Part shown: in pieces, positions 6,509 to 12,171 of the stretch
How positions within the stretch are numbered: position 1 is the stretch's first letter
How the letters are laid out: each line of letters opens with the position of its first letter
Source of the DNA: Acidobacteriota bacterium
Lineage (GTDB): Bacteria > Acidobacteriota > Terriglobia > Terriglobales > Acidobacteriaceae
Assembly: GCA_021851465.1 (NCBI GenBank)
Contig: JAJZDL010000067.1
Span: 1-12,171 of the forward strand
Reading direction: 5' to 3'
Length of the DNA stretch: 12,171 bases
Notes under the pieces: model-generated
Seen by the model: the letters and a program-made list of their open reading frames with translations, nothing else
What the model was told of the DNA's origin: nothing
Databases searched by the model: none
Position numbers and translations under genes: made by a program

Positions 6509-7642
6509 TCACGCCGGGGGGTGCAGCATCCGCTCGAAGACCTGCGCGATGTAGCTCACCGCGTTCATGGTGTTCTCGTAGTGCATCCGCTTCGGCCCGA
6601 TCACTCCCACCGTCCCATGCCCGTCGCCCGCCATCCGCGCCGGCGCCGCGATCAGCACCAGCCCGGCCATCTCCGGCGCGTGCTCCTCCAGGTCGAAGAT
6701 CACCCGCACGCTCTCCTGCTTCGCGTCGATGTACGCGTCCAGCAGCTCCACCAGCCGCTGCTTCGCCTCCAGCGCCGCCAGCACCTCGCGCAGCCGCGCC
6801 ATCTCCTCCGCGCTGCCCACGCCGCGACCGCCCAGCAGGTTGGCCACGCCCTCCACGAAAACGGTCTGGACGCCCGCTCCGCCCTCCGGCACCGCGCCCG
6901 CCCACAACTGCTCCACCGAGGCCAGCAGGCGCTGGTACTCGCTGCGCTCCCGCTCCACCAGCCTGCCAATCTCCGCCCGCACCCGCTCGATGCTCCATCC
7001 GTGAAAGTGCTCGTTCAGAAAGTTCGCCGCGGCCTCCAGCTCCTGCGCCGTCACGTCCGCGGCCATCGTCAACATGCGGTCGCGCACCAGCCCCGAACTC
7101 GTCACCACCACCGCCAGCACGCGCCCCTTCCCCAGCCGCGAAAAATGCACATGCTCCAGCGTGTCGCCGCCCGCAACCATCGCCACCGCAACGCCCACGC
7201 CGCTGGAGACCGTCGCCAGCACATGGCTCGTCCGCTCCAGCATCGCCTGCGTCCCCGACACGCCCGCAAAGCTCGAATCGATCTGCGATTCCAGGTGCAG
7301 CCGTTGCGACTGGGTCCTGCCCCGCGGTCCGCCCACTCCGCCGCCCGCCGCCGTCTCGCCGCTCAGCCGCTCCACATACAGCCGGAACGCACGCGCCGTC
7401 GGCACTCGTCCCGCCGAGGTGTGCGGCTGCTCCAGCAGTCCCTCGTTAGCCAGCTCCGCCATCTCGTTGCGCACCGTCGCCGAACTCAGCCCCGCCGCGC
7501 CGTGCCTGCCGCCCGCTCGCACCCGCGCAATCGTTCCCGCAATCGTCCCCGAACCCACCGGCTCGCCCGTCTCGATGTAGCTCTCCACGATGGCCGTCAG
7601 GATCGCTCGCTGCCGCGCCGTAATCCGCTCCCCCTCCGCCAT
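6509..7642 (-). CDS. hrcA: Heat-inducible transcription repressor HrcA
   Basis: HrcA is the dimeric repressor of groESL and dnaK operons; it binds the CIRCE inverted repeat and is kept active by GroEL. The N-terminal winged helix is clear: RQRAILTAIVESYIETGEPVGS (11-31), SSATVRNEMAELANEGLL (53-70) and PHTSAGRVPTARAFRLYVE (73-91). The C-terminal GAF-like part holds GVGVAVAM, RVLAVVVTSSGLVRDR and the closing VIGPKRMHYENTMNAVSYI. At 377 residues it is slightly longer than most HrcA proteins (about 340-350), with roughly ten extra residues inside the DNA-binding domain. The start fits a ribosome site GAGGGG (7649-7654) six bases upstream. grpE and dnaK, frequent neighbours elsewhere, are absent; instead flgM lies 57 bp upstream. 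I found no CIRCE element (TTAGCACTC-N9-GAGTGCTAA) in the window, so this gene is probably not autoregulated through one here. Confidence 0.97.
   Translation of the reverse strand: MAEGERITARQRAILTAIVESYIETGEPVGSGTIAGTIARVRAGGRHGAAGLSSATVRNEMAELANEGLLEQPHTSAGRVPTARAFRLYVERLSGETAAGGGVGGPRGRTQSQRLHLESQIDSSFAGVSGTQAMLERTSHVLATVSSGVGVAVAMVAGGDTLEHVHFSRLGKGRVLAVVVTSSGLVRDRMLTMAADVTAQELEAAANFLNEHFHGWSIERVRAEIGRLVERERSEYQRLLASVEQLWAGAVPEGGAGVQTVFVEGVANLLGGRGVGSAEEMARLREVLAALEAKQRLVELLDAYIDAKQESVRVIFDLEEHAPEMAGLVLIAAPARMAGDGHGTVGVIGPKRMHYENTMNAVSYIAQVFERMLHPPA
7527..7550. repeat. 12-bp tandem duplication within hrcA
   Basis: GCAATCGTTCCC (7527-7538) is followed directly by GCAATCGTCCCC (7539-7550), one mismatch in twelve. 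On the coding strand it encodes GTIA-GTIA (residues 32-39), inside the winged-helix DNA-binding domain. Confidence 0.8.
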
Positions 7643-7699
7643 CGCGCACCCCTCACGCTACAGTTTATTCCCTCCGTCAACCTCCGCGCCCTGCCCGCG

Positions 7700-8047
7700 T
7701 CACTCCGCCGGCCTGGATCTCTGCCGCTGCATCTCGTCCATCAGCTTTTCCGCGACATCTTCAGAGGACACGGCATACGTCCCAGCCTCGATCCTCTGCC
7801 GCAGCGCCGCCACCCTCGCGAAGCGCACATCGCTGCCTGCGCTCGCCCGAGAGATCAGAGTGCCGGCCAGGCTCACCTGCGCCAGGTCGTCCGCAATCTC
7901 CTCCACCGCGCTGCTCGGCGGCAGCACTGCGTGCGCGCCTGCTCCCTCCGCCCCAGACCCATGCGATCCGGCAGCGCCCCCCGTCGCGCCAATCGGCGGC
8001 GGCAGCAAGACCTCAGCGATGTTCCCTATCCGATTCGCGTCGCTCAT
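7700..8047 (-). CDS. flgM: FlgM-type anti-sigma-28 factor
   Basis: FlgM binds the flagellar sigma factor FliA (sigma-28) and is exported through the finished hook-basal body, coupling late flagellar gene expression to assembly. The C-terminal sigma-binding motif is visible at residues 74-106: VRFARVAALRQRIEAGTYAV, then SSEDVAEKLMDEM. The N-terminal half is Gly/Ala/Pro-rich and probably disordered, as usual in FlgM. At 115 residues it is near the family size (about 95-110). An ATG at 8071 is possible, but the ATG at 8047 has a strong GGAGG (8055-8059) seven bases upstream and begins MSDANRIGN, so I chose it. A sigma-28 promoter match lies just upstream, as expected for a gene in the flagellar feedback loop. 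No other flagellar gene is in the window. hrcA follows after 57 bp on the same strand. Confidence 0.8.
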   Translation of the reverse strand: MSDANRIGNIAEVLLPPPIGATGGAAGSHGSGAEGAGAHAVLPPSSAVEEIADDLAQVSLAGTLISRASAGSDVRFARVAALRQRIEAGTYAVSSEDVAEKLMDEMQRQRSRPAE

Positions 8048-8054
8048 CCGCGCG

Positions 8055-8059
8055 CCTCC
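8055..8059 (-). promoter_or_regulatory. Ribosome binding site that sets the flgM start
   Basis: GGAGG on the minus strand lies seven bases before the ATG at 8047. The upstream in-frame ATG at 8071 has no site at suitable spacing. Confidence 0.75.
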
Positions 8060-8080
8060 ACTGCCCCGCATCTCACCGTT

Positions 8081-8107
8081 TCATCGGCAGCCCCAGTGCG
8101 AACTTCA
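8081..8107 (-). promoter_or_regulatory. Sigma-28 (FliA) promoter of flgM
   Basis: The minus strand reads TGAAGTTC (8107-8100), an 11-nt spacer, then GCCGATGA (8088-8081). The enterobacterial FliA consensus is TAAAGTTT-N11-GCCGATAA, so 13 of 16 positions match with exact spacing. Transcription would begin near 8074, giving a leader of about 27 nt that holds the GGAGG site. Confidence 0.75.
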
Positions 8108-8115
8108 GACAAATT

Positions 8116-8164
8116 CCCGTTCTGAGGCATTCCCTACAGGCCCGTTCTGGGACATTCCGTACAG
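8116..8164. repeat. Two 24-bp direct repeats upstream of the flgM promoter
   Basis: Copy 1 (8116-8139) begins CCCGTTCTGAGGCATTCC and copy 2 (8141-8164) begins CCCGTTCTGGGACATTCC; both end in TACAG. They agree at 21 of 24 positions with a 25-bp period. They are not palindromic. They begin eight bases upstream of the sigma-28 -35 box. Confidence 0.8.
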
Positions 8165-8360
8165 AATAGACCGCTTCTTCCCCACAAAAATAAAAAAACC
8201 CGCCAAATCCTCCTCCAAATCCCCAATTGGAACTGCCTTCCTCCTTGAAGGTACGTTCGCCATCGGAGCGCCGGCACTCCCACACGCAGGATGCAACACC
8301 CCCGCCATCCTCCGCGCCCCTCCTTTGCCAGCATAAGAACATCCGAGAGACAATCGAACC

Positions 8361-9140
8361 ATGGCAGAATCCATCGCACCGCAACACAAAATCCCCCAGC
8401 CCGTCACCCCGCAATCGGCAACCGCGGCGCACGCCCCCGCAGCCCCGCCCGCCAAGCGGCAGATCGTCTGCTTCAGCTTCTACAAGCTCATGCCGGAGTG
8501 GCGCCGCCTGCCCGCCACCGAGCGCGCCGCCCACAAGGCCGCCTTCGCCGCCGTCCTCGAAGCCTGGAACAAGCCCGGCGAGTTCCTCTCCCTCACCTAC
8601 TCCACCATCGGCACGCGCGGCGACGTGGACTTCTGCGTCTGGACCATCGGCTACGCCGTCGACGAGCTGAACCGGATGCGCGCCGAACTCCTCGCCACGC
8701 CCCTCGGCGGCTACCTCTCCACCCCGCACAACTTCCTCGCCATGACCAAGCGCTCCCAGTACCAGATCGGCCGCCCCGACGAGAGCGAGGGCGAGGGCCG
8801 CGGCGCCATCCGCCCCGGCGGACAGAAGTACATCTTCATCTACCCCTTCTGGAAGACGCGCCCCTGGTACCTGCTCTCCATGTCCGAACGCAAGCGCCTC
8901 ATGGACGAGCACATCCGCATCGGGCTACTTTTCCCTCGGGTGAAACTCAACACGACGTACTCCTTCGGCCTCGACGACCAGGAGTTCGTCGTCGCCTTCG
9001 AGACCAACTTCCCCGAGGACTTCCTCGACCTCGTCCAGCAGCTCCGCGAGACCGAGATCAGCCTCTACACCCTCAAGGACTTCCCCATCTTCTCCTGCGT
9101 CCGCCTCACTCCCGCCGAAATGCTCGACCGCCTCGGATGA
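8361..9140 (+). CDS. hemQ: Coproheme decarboxylase HemQ (chlorite dismutase fold)
   Basis: HemQ (ChdC) performs the last step of the coproporphyrin-dependent haem pathway: peroxide-dependent removal of two propionate carboxyls of coproheme to give haem b, in the cytosol. The ferredoxin-like repeat runs from about residue 33 to 259. Landmarks are QIVCFSFYKLMPEWRRLP (34-51), TRGDVDFCVWTIG, KYIFIYPFWKTRPWYLLS (156-173), SERKRLMDEHIRIG (175-188) and SFGLDDQEFVVAFET (201-215). His184 fits the proximal haem ligand, and Tyr161 of the YPF motif fits the tyrosine that forms the catalytic radical in Gram-positive HemQ. True chlorite dismutases have an Arg-centred distal site, and this pattern is closer to HemQ. 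The first 32 residues are Pro/Ala-rich and outside the fold. No other haem gene is adjacent. The ribosome site is weak (GAGAGA about ten bases upstream). Confidence 0.93.
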   Translation: MAESIAPQHKIPQPVTPQSATAAHAPAAPPAKRQIVCFSFYKLMPEWRRLPATERAAHKAAFAAVLEAWNKPGEFLSLTYSTIGTRGDVDFCVWTIGYAVDELNRMRAELLATPLGGYLSTPHNFLAMTKRSQYQIGRPDESEGEGRGAIRPGGQKYIFIYPFWKTRPWYLLSMSERKRLMDEHIRIGLLFPRVKLNTTYSFGLDDQEFVVAFETNFPEDFLDLVQQLRETEISLYTLKDFPIFSCVRLTPAEMLDRLG

Positions 9141-9183
9141 AGCGGTCGGCGACTCGTCCCCCACTCGCACCACTACCGAAATT

Positions 9184-9206
9184 GTCATTCTGAGCGGGGT
9201 GAGTTG
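9184..9206 (+). repeat. Truncated dispersed repeat at the chromosome/element junction
   Basis: GTCATTCTGAGCGGGGTGAG follows the repeat type seen at 4211 but departs from it after about 9204-9207, where the sequence turns AT-rich. The break could be where a mobile element joined the chromosome. Confidence 0.5.
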
Positions 9207-9343
9207 ATTTTTATAACTTGCTGATTTATTGAGAGATAAATATCATGTTTTTTGCTGTGCAGGAACTGTGCAGGCGATTCGTGCATTTTTCCGCCATTTA
9301 GCTCTCTATGCCCCTTTGAAACAGTGTAGCGAACATGCGCTTT
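9207..9343. other. AT-rich tract and probable edge of an integrated element
   Basis: No gene is seen here. In 9211-9250 only 9 of 40 bases are G or C, against well over 60 percent in the hemQ gene. The C-over-G excess of the + strand ends at this point. The region lies downstream of the relaxase stop and could hold an attachment site, but its partner would be outside the window. Confidence 0.45.
9255..9274. repeat. Tandem 9-bp direct repeat CTGTGCAGG
   Basis: CTGTGCAGG occurs at 9255-9263 and again at 9266-9274, an 11-bp period close to one helical turn. This geometry would suit cooperative binding by a recombinase, accessory factor or initiator, but two short copies can also be chance. Confidence 0.5.
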
Positions 9344-12115
9344 TTAGAGGCTATGCCCCATGCCTAAGCCATGTTCGATGACCGGCGCAATTTCTGGTTG
9401 CAGCGGCTTGATGGATTGCTCCGGCTTCATCGCCGGTGCATGGGCGCTCTCGTGGGACACGTCATGCCCTAATGCTTCCGGCAGCTTCGCGCGGTCGTTG
9501 GTGTATACCTGCGCGTCCTCGGCTCCGCGTGAAACAGCGACATAAGCCATGCGGCTGTTGAGCAGGTCTTTCGCGGCCAGTTCGGTATCGACGTGAATCA
9601 ATACGCGCTCGGCAGTCTGCCCCTGGCTGGAATAGCTCGTCACCGCATAGCCGTGATCGAGATGCGGATGCTCGCGCGGATCGAACTGCACGTCGCGACC
9701 TCCGTCCATTTTCAGGTTCAGTTTTCCATCGCCGATACTCTCGATGGTTCCAAGTTCGCGGTTGGCAACCTTCAAATCGTTGGCTGGTGCGGTGAACTGG
9801 ATGCGGTCGCCCACGGCGAAACTGCGCGGTTCCTCACGGTAAACAGACACGCCCTGCTGCCGTCGTGGGTCATAGGTCAGCTCGGAGCCATCGGCCCGCA
9901 CCACCGTCAACAGGTTCTTGTCGGCGTCAACGCTCTTGACTCGTGCGTATTCGCCACGCTCCATACCGGTTTCTTTCGACGCGCGGGCGTAGCGCACTAC
10001 ATCGTTGAACTCGTACCGCGCTGCCCATGTGCGCTCCGGCCCGGTGAGATCCTGGCGCGGCACAAGTGCCTCGATTCGATGTTCTTCTTTGCGGACCATG
10101 CCGTGCTCCTGCATCTCGGTACGAATCGCCAAATTGATCTCCACGCGGGAACGATTGTCGGGAGAGACAACCAGCGTGCCTTCCGGCGACTTCGCGTATT
10201 CCTTCGCTATGGCGGCGATACGTTCTTCGCGGCCTGCAATCTCATGAACGCGGCCCTGCCGCTCCAAACCCTGCACAGCCTCGCGTACTGCGCCACGCGC
10301 AAGCTGCTCGACCACCTGTTTCAGCTCCGGGTCTTTCTGCCGGACAATCTCTTCGAGCTTCACCGTTTTCATGCCCGCATCCTGTAGCTGCGCGAAGGGA
10401 CGCCCGGCCTCGATTGCTTCATGCTGCCGCCTGTCACCTACCAGCAACACGCGGTCATTGAGATGCAGGCGATGCACGAACTCGTGCATCTGCTTGGTGG
10501 ACGCAAGCGAGGATTCATCGAGCACATACAGGCGGCGCTCGCCGGTATCCGGCTTTTCTCCGCGTGCAAGATGCTTTTGCAGCGTGGATGTTTCCATGCC
10601 TGCATCGGCCAGCTTTTGCGCCGCGCGGGACGTGGGCGCGAAGCCTTCGACCTTGTACCCTTGTGCCTCCGCGCCTTCACGGATAACGGCTAGCGTCGTT
10701 GTCTTGCCCGTACCGGCAACCCCATCCAATCCCACTATCTTTTCGCGGGAAAGAAAAACATCATTGACCACCTGACGCTGCGAGGCATTCAGCTCCGGGT
10801 GGCGGTCCTCCGTCGCAATCCGAATCTGCGGAGAAACCAGCATCGGGTCAGTCATCCCCCGCTGATTGCCTTGTTGCATCCGTTGAACGATCTCGCGTTC
10901 CATGCGAAGCATCGCGGCGGTGGTGTATTGCTGCCCTCTGCCGCCATGATCGACGGCGCGAAACTCGCCTCGCGCGGCCCGCTGCTCGAACTCCTGCCGA
11001 ACATGGGCATACGTTGTTTCACCCATGCCGCGATTGAGCGCCGCTTCCAGGAGGTCGCGCCGGTCCAGCACGGCGGAACGCTCGAACAAATGATCGCGGG
11101 CATAAGTGACGGCCTGCTGCGCGGCCACTGTGCTCCGATTCAGCGCGGGTTCGTGAACGTGACGCTGGCCGCGTTCCCGCGCTTCGGCCACAACGCGGTC
11201 GGCCTGATGTCCATACTGCGCGGCCAGATTCCGATGCCTCTCTAATACTTCTCCCGGCGATAGCAGCTCCTTGCTGTCCCGCGTCCGGTGTGCGGCGACC
11301 TGCGCGGCTCCAGCTCCGTCTATCCCCATCTCGCGCAGATGGTCTTTGATCTGCTCCCGGCGCGGGCTGCTGGCCTCCAGATACTCTTTCGTGTAGCCCT
11401 TGATCTCCGGCTGTCCATGCTTGCCGCGCTCCAGCTCATAGCCCAAGCCCTGCAACCGCATCGCCAGCTCAGAACGGTACAGGCTGGTAGCGACGCGCTG
11501 CGACGCGAATAGCTCCTGCGGCTGCAAGGCGCGTGTTTGGCCGTTGTCGCGCTCGGTGACGTTGAAGATCACAGCATGGGTGTGAAGCTGCGGGGCAGCG
11601 TAGCCGTCCACAGGCCGCGCGGTGTCGTGCTCGAAGGTAGCCGCAACGAATTTGCCGGTTGTCTCCGGCGCATGGATATTGCCGATGCGGGCCTGCGTGT
11701 ACTTCTCCAACTCATTAAGCGCCACGCGGACGCTTTCCCGATGCGCCTCTCTTACGCGCTCATCCCCGCCCACAAGGGCAGTGAGAGAGACTGACTTCGG
11801 CGCGGAGAACGTAGCATCCCAACCGGCGCGGTGTTCCACGCTCGTCACTTCCCTGCCAAATTTGCCTTCATAGGTTTTGGGAACCTGATGACGAACGAGC
11901 TGCGCTTCCGTGTGCGGGTGCTGGCCTTCGGTGAGCCTGGCGAAGTGCTCATTGCCAACTGCGCCTTCCAAGCCCCACTGCTCGGCCAGCTTGCCTTGCC
12001 ACTCGCTATGCCCTTGCTGATCGCGGCTCCAATAGTTCTGCCGCTCAGAGGCAAACTCCCGCTCATGGTACGTTCGCACCTGTGAAGCTGACAGCGGCTT
12101 GGAAATCGTCAGCAT
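9344..12115 (-). CDS. MobF-family conjugative relaxase-helicase (TrwC/TraI type)
   Basis: The enzyme nicks one plasmid or ICE strand at oriT, stays bound through a tyrosine, and unwinds the DNA 5' to 3' for transfer. The start MLTISKPLSASQVRTYHERE is typical, with Tyr16 and Tyr28 as candidate catalytic tyrosines. DATFSAPKSVSL (100-111) and the HUH motif PQLHTHAVIFN (175-185), with His163, His178 and His180 as likely metal ligands, define the relaxase domain. The RecD-like helicase follows: Walker A GVAGTGKTTTL (465-475), Walker B YVLDESS (530-536), VGDRRQHEAIEAG (559-571), SYSSQGQT (827-834) and YVAVSRG (858-864). At 923 residues it is close to TrwC of R388 (966), so the gene looks intact. 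Codon use mixes G and C endings (CTG, GAG, GCT), unlike the C-rich-strand genes to the left. No Shine-Dalgarno sequence is evident. Coupling-protein and mating-pair genes would lie beyond 12171 or be absent. Confidence 0.96.
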   Translation of the reverse strand: MLTISKPLSASQVRTYHEREFASERQNYWSRDQQGHSEWQGKLAEQWGLEGAVGNEHFARLTEGQHPHTEAQLVRHQVPKTYEGKFGREVTSVEHRAGWDATFSAPKSVSLTALVGGDERVREAHRESVRVALNELEKYTQARIGNIHAPETTGKFVAATFEHDTARPVDGYAAPQLHTHAVIFNVTERDNGQTRALQPQELFASQRVATSLYRSELAMRLQGLGYELERGKHGQPEIKGYTKEYLEASSPRREQIKDHLREMGIDGAGAAQVAAHRTRDSKELLSPGEVLERHRNLAAQYGHQADRVVAEARERGQRHVHEPALNRSTVAAQQAVTYARDHLFERSAVLDRRDLLEAALNRGMGETTYAHVRQEFEQRAARGEFRAVDHGGRGQQYTTAAMLRMEREIVQRMQQGNQRGMTDPMLVSPQIRIATEDRHPELNASQRQVVNDVFLSREKIVGLDGVAGTGKTTTLAVIREGAEAQGYKVEGFAPTSRAAQKLADAGMETSTLQKHLARGEKPDTGERRLYVLDESSLASTKQMHEFVHRLHLNDRVLLVGDRRQHEAIEAGRPFAQLQDAGMKTVKLEEIVRQKDPELKQVVEQLARGAVREAVQGLERQGRVHEIAGREERIAAIAKEYAKSPEGTLVVSPDNRSRVEINLAIRTEMQEHGMVRKEEHRIEALVPRQDLTGPERTWAARYEFNDVVRYARASKETGMERGEYARVKSVDADKNLLTVVRADGSELTYDPRRQQGVSVYREEPRSFAVGDRIQFTAPANDLKVANRELGTIESIGDGKLNLKMDGGRDVQFDPREHPHLDHGYAVTSYSSQGQTAERVLIHVDTELAAKDLLNSRMAYVAVSRGAEDAQVYTNDRAKLPEALGHDVSHESAHAPAMKPEQSIKPLQPEIAPVIEHGLGMGHSL

Positions 12116-12126
12116 AGGAAGATTCT

Positions 12127-12171
12127 ATGCCTGAGCAAACACAAGACAACTTGTCATTACCGATTCAGATT
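12127..12171 (+). CDS. Possible start of a divergent gene (3' partial)
   Basis: An ATG at 12127 begins MPEQTQDNLSLPIQI and stays open to the window edge, 15 codons. AGGAAG at 12116-12121 is a well-spaced ribosome site, with seven bases between AGGA and the ATG. It points away from the relaxase, whose start at 12115 is only 11 bp away. Too little is visible to name a product, and it could be chance; the alternative is a same-strand gene ending just upstream of the relaxase. Confidence 0.4.
   Translation, partial: MPEQTQDNLSLPIQI

Larger units (their letters stand above)
8048..8360. other. Divergent intergenic region between flgM and hemQ
   Basis: These 313 bp carry, from left to right, the flgM ribosome site, the sigma-28 promoter (8081-8107), two 24-bp direct repeats (8116-8164), an A-rich tract (8185-8198) and two GATTTGG words on the minus strand near 8203-8222. 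The hemQ promoter should lie in the right half, but I find no convincing -35/-10 pair. Short reading frames here have no family likeness. Confidence 0.6.

Noticed and set aside
6452..8125. Long plus-strand open frame (557 codons) opposite hrcA and flgM
   Set aside because: It is Arg/His/Pro-rich and antisense to two recognised genes, with no conserved motif.
8116..8164. Palindromic operator within the 24-bp repeats
   Set aside because: Only the outer CTG/CAG and an off-centre GGA/TCC pair up; the dyad is too weak to claim.
6509..8360. CIRCE operator for HrcA
   Set aside because: I looked for TTAGCACTC and its complement around hrcA and in the divergent region and saw neither.
8100..8360. 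CRISPR array suggested by the tandem repeats
   Set aside because: There are only two copies, separated by a single base, with no spacers and no cas genes.
8073..8912. Minus-strand open frame across the 5' half of hemQ and the intergenic region
   Set aside because: It mirrors hemQ coding sequence and has a Gly/Val/Glu-rich composition typical of antisense frames in high-GC DNA.
9593..10387. Plus-strand open frame (264 codons) opposite the relaxase helicase part
   Set aside because: It lies wholly within a gene with complete helicase motifs and shows no family resemblance.

Overview
The window most resembles a chromosomal segment of a high-GC acidobacterium (class Terriglobia, Granulicella/Edaphobacter/Terriglobus-like), with part of a mobile element at its right end. 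This assignment is inference. It rests on the protein-family mix (TrmFO, HrcA, a chlorite-dismutase-fold HemQ, FlgM), on two short dispersed repeat types that I associate with these genomes, and on a strong bias toward C on the + strand in both forward and reverse genes between about 0.6 and 9.2 kb.

Layout. 1-1350 (+): C-terminal part of a beta-type N4/N6 DNA methyltransferase fused to an Mrr-like nuclease domain; its 5' end lies outside the window. 1487-2917 (+): trmFO, the folate-dependent tRNA U54 methyltransferase, interrupted in frame by a REP-like hairpin whose sister copy lies just upstream of the gene. 2987-4096 (+): a multi-pass membrane protein with a Pro-rich tail. 4316-4942 (-): a DUF2007-type protein with a C-terminal zinc ribbon. 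5007-6191 (-): a YdjM/DUF457-type membrane hydrolase. 6509-7642 (-): hrcA, the heat-shock repressor. 7700-8047 (-): flgM, an anti-sigma-28 factor with a well-matched sigma-28 promoter. 8361-9140 (+): hemQ, coproheme decarboxylase. 9344-12115 (-): a complete MobF (TrwC/TraI) conjugative relaxase-helicase. A possible divergent gene starts 11 bp upstream of the relaxase and leaves the window at 12171.

How it fits together. The genes from trmFO to hemQ are mostly unrelated housekeeping and regulatory genes, not one pathway. flgM and hrcA are close enough (52 bp) to be co-transcribed, which would place the heat-shock repressor partly under flagellar sigma-28 control. At about 9.20-9.25 kb three things coincide: a dispersed repeat is cut short, an AT-rich stretch begins, and the C-over-G strand bias disappears. 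I read this as the edge of an integrated conjugative or mobilizable element that carries the relaxase.

No complete new defence or mobile system can be shown within the window. The best leads are the hairpin inside trmFO, the methyltransferase-nuclease fusion with a compositionally foreign specificity region, the sigma-28/flgM/hrcA arrangement with its 25-bp tandem repeats, and the 9.2-kb element boundary.
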